Source of the DNA: Neurospora crassa OR74A
Taxonomy: Eukaryota > Ascomycota > Sordariomycetes > Sordariales > Sordariaceae
DNA length: 64,000 bases
Assembly: GCF_000182925.2 (NCBI RefSeq)
Contig: NC_026503.1
Location: 3,844,001 to 3,908,000, forward strand
Direction: 5' to 3'
Every line of letters starts with the position of its first letter. Within the stretch, counting starts at the first letter, position 1. Positions 1 through 9,866 of the stretch are shown here, one piece after another. A model generated the notes under the pieces. It saw only the letters and a program-made list of their open reading frames with translations. It had not been told where the DNA came from and made no database searches. A program made the translations under genes and the position numbers.

Positions 1-800
1 ATCTTCCCGGTTCCGTCCCTCCTCGTCCGCTACTGATTCCGCCTCTGTCTCTCTTCGCTCTTGTTCTTCCTCCTCGGAAGCTTCCTCCAACAGCCTTTCG
101 CGAAGGGAATCTGTGATGGACGAGGCGGAAGCAGTCGACGTATGCAACGAGCATGCGGCTGAGAGCTTGGTGTCCTTGAGCTCAGATGCGGAGGCGATCG
201 AGAACTCGGCATCGTAGGGTGAAAGGAATTCGCAAATGGCGTTGAAGTGAACAGTTACTCGAGCTAAAACACGATTAGCAAGCTAGGTAAGTCTTTCTTC
301 CCTTCAGGTAACATTATTACATGGTTATCCCAGGGGCAGATGAAAGAGAAACACGAACCTTGAACCAGCCTCGAGCAACCCTCAGGCAGGTATTTGAGGA
401 TGACATTGCGGCGCCTATATCGCATATAGCCGTACAATGGCGACTTATCCTCATACTCGGCGATCGCATTTCGTATCTCGACGATACCGCCGGTGCCCTG
501 TCCTAGCAACTCGAGCTCATCACGACTGGCATATTTTAGGAGAAACCTGGGCGCGGTGGCAGGCCCCGTGTTAGCGAATCGACGACGCTAGTTTGCGGCG
601 CAGGGAAAAGCAAACCAAAACAAGAAAACAACAAAGTTTTAGGATCGATGGAAGCCAGGCGGCGCTTTGCAACCACAGAAAGCAGGATGAAAGAAGGAGA
701 AAGGACAGCACGGCAGCAGGACTTACCATCCTCCAGGCTCGACAAGCGCAACCTCGTGGGCTTCCTTGACTGCGGGATTGTCCAACCCATTCAACGACAT
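1..800 (-). CDS. ADF-H (cofilin-like) actin-binding protein, 5' part
   Basis: N-terminal part of a gene that runs off the left edge. Exons on the minus strand are 800-727, 546-359 and 263 to beyond 1; introns are 726-547 (GTAAGT...CAG) and 358-264 (GTTCGT...TAG). The product starts MSLNGLDNPAVKEAHEVALV and continues with a stretch typical of actin-depolymerising-factor homology domains (EIRNAIAEYEDKSPLYGYMR, VILKYLPEGCSRLVQ, then ARVTVHFNAICEFLSPYDAE). After about residue 110 it becomes Ser/Glu-rich and low in complexity up to the edge. ADF-H domains bind actin; a long tail after the domain recalls drebrin/Abp1-like or fungal ADF-H scaffold proteins rather than cofilin, which is all domain. 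The splices keep one frame and rebuild the domain, so the model is solid; the full length and C-terminal domains are unknown. No ATG occurs on this strand from 801 to 1269, which supports 800 as the start. Confidence 0.8.
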
Positions 801-3800
801 GTCTGGTTATCTCTGGCTTGGCTTTCGTTGCGCAGTGACTTTGTTGGCCAACGTTCCTCGTCACAACTGCAGGTCGGTCGGTACGATTGGTTGGCTTCTC
901 GAGATCGAACAAGTCGGCACTAGATATCGTTGGCGCCGATGTGGGTATGCGAAAGGGCGCTCAAGCTCTGTATGTGTACTCTAATGTGGTGTGTGCACTT
1001 GAATGCTGCTGCGAGACGGGAGAGCGGCGGGCGGCAGCGATGTACCAGCAGTTTTAGATCTTCTAGACCACCTCGGGGGTGCTTGGACTGATGTACCTCT
1101 ACAGACCTGACGGGCAGGAGGTAGGTACGGGTACAGCAGACGACGTATCCGGGCGCCGGGCTCGGGTGCGTGAGTACGTGACGAGTAGGCAAAGGTCAGT
1201 TATGTGGTTGTGGATGGATGATCGTGCAGGTTTCGTCCGGGGTCTCCTTGGTTGAACCGAGCTTCTCTTCATGAAGCACCTTCCTAACTCAAAAACTTGT
1301 CATAGGGTCCTGTGTCGCTCGGACGGTGAGAAACGCGGGGAGCTGCCCTGTCTTTGATGCTCCGGGCAAACGAACATGAAACCGGGGGTGGTCGCGCGAG
1401 CGTTGCAGCCGATGTCAGGCTCGGGCGGTGGTCAGTGAGCTTGTGAGGCGCCAGACAGGAAGTAGTTCGTGGGTAGGTAGTATGTATGCGCAAGGTTCAG
1501 TCGTTTCGTTATGTTCCTAGAGCAATGAGCCTTTTTTTGGGTTGGTGGTAGTCTACTGGGTCGAAAGGTAAGTATCGAAAGCTCGAAAGCAGGCCAGTCC
1601 AACAAGAATCGATCGCAAGTCGGCTCCGACCGAGGTGGAGCTTGAAGACTCTCCCAGGTAAAAAAAAGCAATGACGTCGAAACAACCTTTTTCTCTGTAG
1701 GTCGCCCAACAAGTCTAAAAATAATGATGCCGGTAATGAAGGTGAAGAAGTGAAGGCAGAGATTGCAAATTAGCCTGTCAGCGGGTAGAGTTGGGCACCC
1801 AGACGAGCCAAAGAGCTAAAGCGAAAGAAAAGGGCCAAACAGAAAGTGAAGTCTGCGCAGAGTCGCGATTTGTGTCCCTTCACAACCTAAGCTTGTGCGC
1901 GACAACTCTGGAGTTCTCGGAGCAACCGCAAAGACCACACCAACAGTACGGCAGAGCAACTTGCATGAACTGAACGAATGAAGGAATATGTTAAACTAAT
2001 TGCGGTGGGGGTAGGATGTACCCAATAGCCGAGCGGTAACGAAAAGAATGGATAGTGTTGAATTGACGCGATGCGATGCGACTGATGAGAATGAATGACT
2101 GTGGGCAAGGTATCGATGCGCTTTTCTGCTTTGTAAATTGTAAAGGGAGCGCCTAGGCTGGGGACGGGGGAATTTGATCGTGAACTGAACCTTCCTTTGG
2201 GCGCGCACGACGGACGGGTACCTGGCGACTACCGGCGACTAGCGTCCAGCGCCCGGGGAAGCCATGCATGCGTGTCGCAACATGGTTGCAAGATCCAATT
2301 CCACCACTGCAGGGTCACCAGGGTCTAAACGCTAAGTAGTCGTCTTATTAAAGCACAGTGCGTGGTGATAGACACGCACTAACTGCACCTGGTTATTTCC
2401 CTTGACGCTGCGGCGGTTGTGGAGGGAGGGAGGGGCATTTTGAGGCTCCAGTCTCTGGCTCCCCACGGAGTGCGAACAAGAGGCTCCTCTCTGACAGTGT
2501 GCCACTGATCATATCATGTGTGCCTGCTGACAGAGCTATTCATCCGATTATGCATCAATGCCGTTCCATCCTCAACCATCGTGAATCAAGCATGACTTCT
2601 CGCTTGCTGTGCTGCGTGAGTGAGTGCTGCCCGACCCCTGGACTGCAACTTGAACTTGAAGATATGCACGGTCACATTCACACTTACACTGTATCTCAAT
2701 TGTTCTAGGCCCCTTTTGGGACAACAGCCCCGCCCCCTCGTCCCGTCCGGCCGCCCTACAACTGTATGAGGAAAAGAAGGCCTGAAGAAGGACCAAAGAA
2801 GAAGGGCGCGAAGGCAGAAAAGGACCGGCCTCCATGCCTTGCATGTCTCCATGCCCGGCGACCTACATAACTACGCAGTAAATGCACTCGCACCCAACTA
2901 TACTACATACACTACACCAAAAGACTGAAAGCCTGCCAGTGGAGTTCTGTTAGTAGAGGTACCCTTCTAGAGGTATGTTTCCTGCATATGGAACCCCTGA
3001 AACGGCCCGGAACGACAATAGCGTAACGATCTTTGTTCCCACCTCCCCAACTGCCCTAGAGCCCATGGCAAACGGCGAGAAATCTGAATGGGAATCGTAG
3101 TATCACATCTGTAAAAGGGAAATGAACCCTTTGTTCACTGGATTTTCTTCCTTTTGGACAAACAAACACTCACCCTCTCATGAATCGGATATCACCTAGC
3201 GTACTGCTACACTCCTACTAGTCTAACCCATAGCATCAGCAACCTCCGCGTTGATCGACGACGGGCAATCACACACATTACCGTGATATTTTCCTTTTGG
3301 CCAACGTAACTTGTGGAGAATTGGCAATGAAGGGTGCAAGAAAGTCACGATGATATTGACGGGTAACACCTTTTTTTTTTCTCCAAACACATATTGGGAA
3401 GGCGCCTCCTTTTCGAGGAAACATTGAGAGATCTCACTGAAACGCAGACAATTAACTTGTATGCATGCAGCCTCTTCAAATTTCGTATCTGCTTCTGCAA
3501 CGAGACCGCACATGAAGCGCGTATGTTTTGCGAGCAACAATCCAGCTCCGGTTAGTTGAGAGGCCAAAGTAAACAACAAACCGTCTATAATGATTGGTCA
3601 TGCAACGCATAGGACGAAAACTGGGCAACTGATGACAGGAAAGACACATCAAATACACCATAAAAATGGGTGGTGACAAAAAAGTAGAGATGAGGAAAGT
3701 ATTCTCTTAGCATAGCACAAACAACTCGAAATGACTGGCTTGATGAAGACGACCCCCATACTCCTGCTTCCCCTCCCAACATAGATCCCTATCTTATATG

Positions 3801-3988
3801 TCACCGTGTCCTCGGATGTCGAAATATAGCATGAAGGCCAACTCTTCACTCCAGTTCCTCCCCAAAGTTTGTGGTGGCTGCCCGCCGACTCCAAGAAATG
3901 CCAAGATGAGGAAGCAATCGAATCAGACGTGATATAGGCCCCGATATCCTAGCTTGCGGCCATGACCTGCAGCTAGTAGTCAAAGACC
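801..3988. other. Intergenic, 3.2 kb, no gene seen
   Basis: Lies between the 5' end of the ADF-H gene and the 3' end of the PP2C gene. The proximal 469 bases (801-1269) lack ATG on the minus strand and probably hold promoter and leader of the ADF-H gene. Open frames in the rest are short, mostly lack ATG starts and carry no recognisable domain. A TAGGTA-type word occurs near 1473-1482. The part next to 3988 should include the PP2C 3'UTR. Confidence 0.6.
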
Positions 3989-5925
3989 CTATGCGTCCAA
4001 AGACTTCTTCGCTTCAGGCAGCGAATCTAACTTCATTGCCGTCACGGAACCGTCCGGAGTCGCCTCTGGAGAGTCACTGAGGACAACTGGCTCTTCTTCC
4101 ACAGAACCTTCGATGGTGGTAGGGACAAATGGCTTCTTCTCTCCGTCCTCGAGGGGTGTGGGGTCGTGACCGCGACCAAAGTTGCTCGCAGATATCCCAA
4201 CCGCCGGTGTGCTACCCTCCGCAATCTTCTGCTTAGTTGCCGTGACAATCTTCTCCGACTCGGTAACCGTGCCCGCAGCCGTAGTCGCATCGCCCTCGAC
4301 GCCAATGGCACTATCTTTGTTGTTTTGGTTTTCAAGCAAGGCTTGTTTGTCAAACCGGACAATCATACATGAGAGGTTATCGGTGCTGAAACGAGACAGA
4401 GCATGATCGACCAGTTTCTTGGCCGCAATCACCGGTTCCTGGATATCGCGCACAAGGTCGACTGCTTCCTGATCCGAGCAAACGTCCCAAAGCTGTAAAA
4501 AATTTGTCAGTTTATGTATCTTCAGGCACAGTGGGGAAAGTGGACTGCAGAGCTGTTGGTATTACTTACCCCATCGCAAGCAATAATCATGAACTCGTCC
4601 CAATCCGGTTGGATAACCGTCTCCGTGGTGTAAGGATGACCAGTGACGAGGTCTTTGATATAAGTATCGCCAAGAGCTCGGGTGACAGCAAGGACTCCGT
4701 TCACGCGGTTGTTCAGGATCAGACCTCCAGCGTTTGCTATACGCTTGCCCTCATTTTCATCGCTGCCTTTGTGGTCATATGACAGGCGCAACGCCTTGCC
4801 AGAGCGACACAAGACGATGCGAGCATCTCCCACATTGGCTGTATAAAGCACCCTCTGTCTTGTGGCAGAATTCTTCAACTTGGCGTGTGTAGCTTCCGGG
4901 ATTGAAGAGTTGAGGCTTTTCTCGGACTGCCCATCCTCCACCTTAAGAGCATCCTCAGTGGCCTTGACAACCGCGGGGGCGATAGCTTGAGAGCCGGTCG
5001 CCGACTGGTTACTCGGAACTCGGTCCTCCCAGCGCAGAACCGCAACGGCAGCCGTGCAGCCACTATTTTTGAGCGGAAGCGCTTCTAGCTCGGTGTCCAC
5101 AGTGGTAAACGTTTGATCAAGGAGTTCCGGTATAGGAGCATTCGGGTTCTTCTTGATGATATCCTCAAGGATTATGTGGAGCTTCTTGCCGCACCAGTCA
5201 GCAGCAAAGGTGCCGGCATGGCCATCGAAAATGGCAAAGTAGCCATTGTCCGTCTCGATCATGTCTGCATTCTGACTGGCGGAACTACTACTGCGCTTCT
5301 CATGTGATTCGTTCGCTGATTTTGATTGCTTCTGAGCCGAGCCCTCGGCGCCCAAAACAGGGGCAGGAGTATGGAGAAAGTTGTAGAGGAAAGCATGTGT
5401 GTCTTCCATAGTACGTCTGCACTTCTTGTTGCGGTCCTCCCAGACACCAACCTTGAACGTGGAGCGCGGCCCGGGGAGTGATTCACCGGCGGCATTGTTG
5501 TGCTGGCCTTGAGGAACAGCAAGGGCCTGATCTTGCTTGCCGAGCTTTTGCAAGGAAGTCTGATTAGAGTTCTTGGAGTCAGTACTCATATCACCGCTGT
5601 TACGGTTCGCAACTTGAGTAAACAGAGTATTTTTGGCTTGGGCAATCAGGCTGCTGGCTCTGCCGCTCACCCCACTGCTCCGCTTCTTCTTGCTATCGGA
5701 CGAGCTACCAGCGCTCGGTGGACTCCCGTTGCCGATTTGGGTGTCGCCGGCGGTGGACTGATCGGCGGACTTGATGGATTTGGGAGACGCGCCTCCATTG
5801 CCCGGCGCCTCCTTCTCGGGGGAGGGCGACTTGCTGCTCGACCTGTCCTTTCCACTGCTGCCCGAATCTGAAGCTGACCCGCTCACGGACTTGGAGGCGG
5901 CGGAGCTGGAACCGCCGCCGAACAT
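3989..5925 (-). CDS. PTC1: Protein phosphatase 2C (Ptc1-like)
   Basis: Metal-dependent Ser/Thr phosphatase of the PPM/PP2C family. Two exons, 5925-4570 and 4492-3989, with an intron at 4569-4493 (GTAAGT...TTTTTTACAG), encode about 619 residues. The first ~150 residues are Ser/Gly/Lys-rich. The catalytic domain follows, with [10 protein letters not shown], the metal-binding [55 protein letters not shown], and across the splice [20 protein letters not shown] and [15 protein letters not shown] Ser/Ala-rich insert of roughly 50 residues separates two catalytic strands. In yeast Ptc1 damps the HOG and other MAPK pathways; that role here is inferred from family. The start is the ATG of [11 protein letters not shown]. 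The frame stays open further upstream, but no ATG exists on this strand from 5926 to 6882, so an upstream start would need a distant exon. The tail after the domain is acidic and degenerate. Confidence 0.88.
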
Positions 5926-6882
5926 CCTATTCAGCAGGCCTCCTTGAGAGGAGAGACTGCGACGCTTGTTGCCTGCCAGGTTGGTTGTTGGGGGGTGGGG
6001 TGGGTGAGGGCGCGACACGTTGCGAGAAGATGCCGTACTGAAAGGCCGGTCTGCGGAGAACTGCGGTTGTGAATAGGGACAGGGTCTGGGTCACTCTTGA
6101 AACCCTATTGGGGATTTATGCGCGCTCGTTGCGCTTTGCGATGAGGAAGTGAGGGCGTCGGTTGTGGTTGACAAAGAAGCAAGGGAGAAGCTGAAAGTTG
6201 TTGCAGGAAGGCTGGAGTAAGTTTGATAGGTATTCGTTGAATGGAGCTGATGCAATGGCGGAGATCGCGAAAGGTTGTTGAAAGGCAGAAGGGAGGGAGG
6301 GGTCTGGTGACAGGCTGTGGTGCACCGCGCTGAGATGATGTAATGCCAGTTGAAGAGCCACTGTTCAGGGCTGCACAGCAGTGACGGGAGCAGGAAAGTC
6401 GAAGGCGCACAGGGGCACCTTGGGGGATTAGTCTAGTATTTCGGGGTCCGGGTGGAGAGCTTGAGGTGTACACTACCTACTCAAGGAAGGAGCAAGCACC
6501 GAGTCCAGTGGTAGGGGTAGTTGTCCAAGGGAGCCAGGCAGAGAACTGGATGACGAAAACGGCAACAACGACAATCAACAACACTGTTCGGACCAAAGCT
6601 GCAATGTTCTGTGCTGCGTTTCGGGAGAGCAACCGCGGGGAAGGAATGAGGTTCGAGTCGACTGCAGTGGCGTCAGAATCGAGATTTGTTCTCTGTAGCC
6701 TAAAAAGTGCGGATGAAGAGGCAGAAGAGGCAGTTCGACTGCGATGTTGTCCAAAGGGATGAAATGAGGTGAAAGTGCCCGTGTGTGTCGAGGCCCAAGC
6801 TCAAGTGGAAGATGCCTGCGGATCGGTGTTGGACTCGCGCCTGCTGATCTGAATGGCTGGACCGCCCTACAAGCTTCCTCCG
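5926..6882 (-). promoter_or_regulatory. ATG-free putative long leader of the PP2C gene
   Basis: I find no ATG on the minus strand in these 957 bases. About 15 would be expected at equal base frequencies. The stretch ends exactly at the assigned start codon, which is what a long 5'UTR under selection against upstream AUGs would look like. No clean GTAAGT donor for a leader intron was seen. Confidence 0.5.
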
Positions 6883-8177
6883 CATCCACTTCAGGGTGCC
6901 CGCCTGACAGCATGAAGTGGAGATGCTTCAGGTCCAGTCCGAGTCCATCATGTTCCAGTCCCGCCTTCCGTCAGAGGCCACGACCTGAAGGGACCCTGAG
7001 GGCCTTCTGAAATCGGGGACCTTACAGGCACCAGTAGGGACGGCAAACTTGATCTGTGTGTGACAGTGCAGCCCAGAAAGTGGGGTCCATACTGTACAGC
7101 TTAATCCGGATTCCACTTGCCATGCAACAGCAGCGAGGTGTCTAAGGAGCTTCACCTTGAAAGCCCAGAATAAGGTGTAGAATATCTGTACTACAGTACC
7201 TTACCATGCGCCTAGTCCATCTCGGAAATATAGAGAAAAGAGTCACTACGGTCTGAATTTAAAACATTCGCGGGAAATCCGGGGACTGGGCATCTTCAGG
7301 TTCTTTGTGCCGTCGGGTGTTTACAAAGCATTATAGTACTTAACTTAGTACAGACTGCGGGCGTTGGCGCCAAAGAGGCACCGATACAGTACTCGCGATG
7401 GTCCAGATAGCTACCTCTACCTGCCTGACCTAAGTACTTACTAGAATAGAGGGATGCTTCTAGGCGTGGGGTGCTGCAGGTGTGGTACCTTGACTGCTGC
7501 TACATTTATCAGGGGCGACCGTCTCATCTCACGCTCACTGCAACCACGAGGAAACGGGATTGTCATCGACACTTCACTTCGCATCGATCGCATGGATATT
7601 GTCAAGATGATGTTGATCGATGCTGTGACCCCAACTACCTATCTTTCGACTTGACCGTGGTGATTTTTGTCAACACTGGTGGACGTCCTCCTCCCCTAGA
7701 GACTCACTATCTTCTCTTCGTAGTGTACAATGAGAATAGCCTGTTGGAACGGCAGGACGGCTAGACCGTTGGACGCTATTCGGCATAACAAAGCGGGATG
7801 GGATGTTAGTCTCGCGATCTGCACTGTACATGAAACTCACTCTGCCCAACGAGCCAACCAACGAAAGAAGTAACATGTTCTCGTGAGAATACCAGCTCAT
7901 CACCTAACCATTATTCTAAGAGTCCACTCAACCCAACGTACGCCTAAAACTCCCGCAGTCATGCTGCATTCATGTGTGCTCATAGATGCCACTGCTTTGC
8001 AAGTGGGCATACGAACCATATCGCCCTCTCAGAGTCGTGGATGCATCAAGAAACCGGCAAGCTTGAAGAGCCATTCCCATCCCAGGGAGGGGAACATAGA
8101 AGCTGGAGCATCTTCGTCCAAGTTCAACCCTTTGTACAGCTTCCATTCTCTGGTTCCCAAGTTCATCAGAGTTTCGT
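6883..8177. other. Intergenic, no gene seen
   Basis: Between the PP2C leader and the Vps2 stop codon. It holds TACCTA/TAAGTACTTA-type words around 7411-7440. The open frames here lack ATG starts, splice logic or recognisable domains. The portion next to 8177 is presumably the VPS2 3'UTR. A long frame on the plus strand from about 7883 is antisense to VPS2 and not a gene. Confidence 0.5.
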
Positions 8178-9052
8178 TCATCGTCTCAGACTGTCCAACC
8201 TTGCCTGCAAGTCGTCGTCGCCTGGGTCGGCTCCACCACCCCCACCCCCACCACCCACTGCTTGGGCGACTTTGTTCTCCGGGACAGCCGCAACCTGTAG
8301 TCCCGATGGTGTCTCGCCCATCTGGTAAAGAACAAGTTAGCAACGTGATCTTGCTGCGAATACAACCGAACAGCCAGCCTTACCGCTTGACTGAGATCTA
8401 CGCCAATCTCCTCCAGCACTTGCTCTACAACCTCATCGCCCTCTTCTTCAAGACCCATATCCATTGCATCGTCGATAGCATCATCCATCATCTCCTGTCG
8501 TTGTTCCATGATATCGTTCTCGCGCTCAAACTCCATAGCTATACGTTGCAACGAGGGTAGGTTCATTGTGCGGTTCATGCTTCCGAGAGCCATCGTCGCG
8601 CCCTTCATGGCTTGCATCATCTGCTCGTTTGTACGGTATGTCTAGGAGATGGATCTTGTCAGTTGGCTAGTCTTTCGTATATCGGCGGAGATGTGGCACT
8701 CACTTGTAAGCGAAGCGAGATCTTTTGGAGTTGACTCCTCATGCTGTAAAACTTTTCGATGTATCGTCGTGTCCGCACCAAGTCCTTGGCCTGGATTTTG
8801 CAAGCACCCATCTGACCCTTCTGAGCGCTCTGGCGAATCTGGGAGACAAGTGTCTTTTCTTGCTTCTCGAGCTTGACGCGCTGTTGGTCCAGTTCTCGGA
8901 TAGCCTTGTCGAGGAGTCGCTGGTTTTTGCGAAGACGCTCGGCCGGCGTCATACGCTTGCCGAAAGCCCATTCCAGGACCTAGTTTTTGGAACATGGTGT
9001 TAGCTTGCGCGGCCTGGATGCGCATCGACCGACGACGGAAACTCACGTTCAT
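8178..9052 (-). CDS. VPS2: ESCRT-III subunit Vps2 (CHMP2A-like)
   Basis: Encodes 227 residues, close to CHMP2A. Exons on the minus strand are 9052-9047 (only ATG AAC), 8979-8704, 8641-8384 and 8321-8178; introns are 9046-8980, 8703-8642 and 8383-8322, each GTRAG-type to AG. The product begins MNVLEWAFGKRMTPAERLRK, the conserved Snf7-family first helix, then a basic helical core (QKGQMGACKIQAKDLVRTRR, YIEKFYSMRSQLQKISLRLQ), a Met/acidic helix (MMQAMKGATMALGSMNRTMN, DIMEQRQEMMDDAIDDAMDM), a Gly/Pro linker and a C-terminal DDDLQARLDSLRR. That ending fits the MIT-interacting motif 1 read by the Vps4 ATPase. Vps2 caps and remodels ESCRT-III filaments on endosomes and at other membrane scission sites. 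The gene is divergent from FZO1 with 814 bases between start codons. Confidence 0.95.
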
Positions 9053-9591
9053 GTTGCTGGCGCTGGCGGTGATTGATAGCTAAGACCTGTAGAAAGGAGC
9101 GCTAGATGACTGGTTCTAATACCTCATCCACACCTTGCGTCAAGATAGCAATTTTTTGATGATCAGATCGGGAAAATTGGCCGTCCACAACTCAACGAAG
9201 TCGGCCTCGGAAGGTGCTGGGACTGGGAGCAGTTGGTTTTGGCAGTTGCGCAGTTGTTATGGTACCCTGCTGGACTGATGATGCCAAGACCCCCAGACGC
9301 CAAGGTGCTCAATGTTGGAGCCTTGGGTGGGGGCCTTGCTGCTACTGGGTAGCGAGCCACCCAAAGCCACAGAAGATGTGACCTCATCGCCGTTGATTAG
9401 CAGAGTCAAGCCACAAATACCAGATAGGCTCAGGGATGCGTCGGCCACGTTTGTCCATAACAAGACTAGCGGCCAATCACCAAAACATGAGGGGACTGCC
9501 GACAGAATTCCGTGCTTCGTTGCAATTCGACCTATCAACCTTCAATGCAGCCGTTCAAATGTCCCGCATGCCCGCATGGGCCCCCCGGCCT

Positions 9592-9614
9592 GGGGGGGGG
9601 GGGGGGGGGGGGGG
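9592..9614 (+). repeat. G23 homopolymer
   Basis: 23 consecutive G residues on the plus strand, preceded by CCGGCCT. It could form a G-quadruplex or act as a nucleosome-excluding element, and it is likely to vary in length between isolates or reads. Confidence 0.95.
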
Positions 9615-9790
9615 TTCAGGTTTGGCATGGAGTGGAAGGTGGAGGAGGAGGTGCGACATGGATGGACTCCTCCAATTTTTTGGATTTCTCATCCGTGACG
9701 CCCTAACCTGACACTAAACAGCCCACCATCAACCACTCTCTCCATTATCACACCTAACGAATCCGCTTAACCTTCGATCTCCCGCCCTCG

Positions 9791-9802
9791 ATGCCCTTCT
9801 GA
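9791..9802 (+). promoter_or_regulatory. Three-codon upstream ORF before FZO1
   Basis: ATG CCC TTC followed by TGA, ending 64 nt upstream of the FZO1 start. Whether it lies in the transcript depends on the unknown transcription start. Such minimal ORFs can lower initiation at the main start. Confidence 0.35.
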
Positions 9803-9866
9803 TAAACGCCTCGTGCACGCATCCGCTCGGTCCTCCCTCGACACTGCGACAAGTCCCTCCACGACC

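Larger units (their letters stand above)
9053..9866. promoter_or_regulatory. VPS2/FZO1 divergent promoter with G23 tract
   Basis: The 814 bases between the two divergent start codons must hold both promoters. An uninterrupted run of 23 G lies at 9592-9614 (see separate entry). A three-codon upstream ORF, ATG CCC TTC TGA, sits at 9791-9802, 64 nt before the FZO1 start and in the presumed leader. I could not identify a TATA box with confidence. Confidence 0.55.

Noticed and set aside
5926-6018. Extension of the PP2C N-terminus to a GTG at 6018
   Set aside because: Nuclear fungal genes start at ATG. The nearest in-frame ATG is 5925 and no upstream ATG exists for 957 bases.
7883-8560. 225-codon plus-strand frame over VPS2
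   Set aside because: It overlaps VPS2 exons 3 and 4 and part of its 3' region in antisense and shows no protein-like motif.
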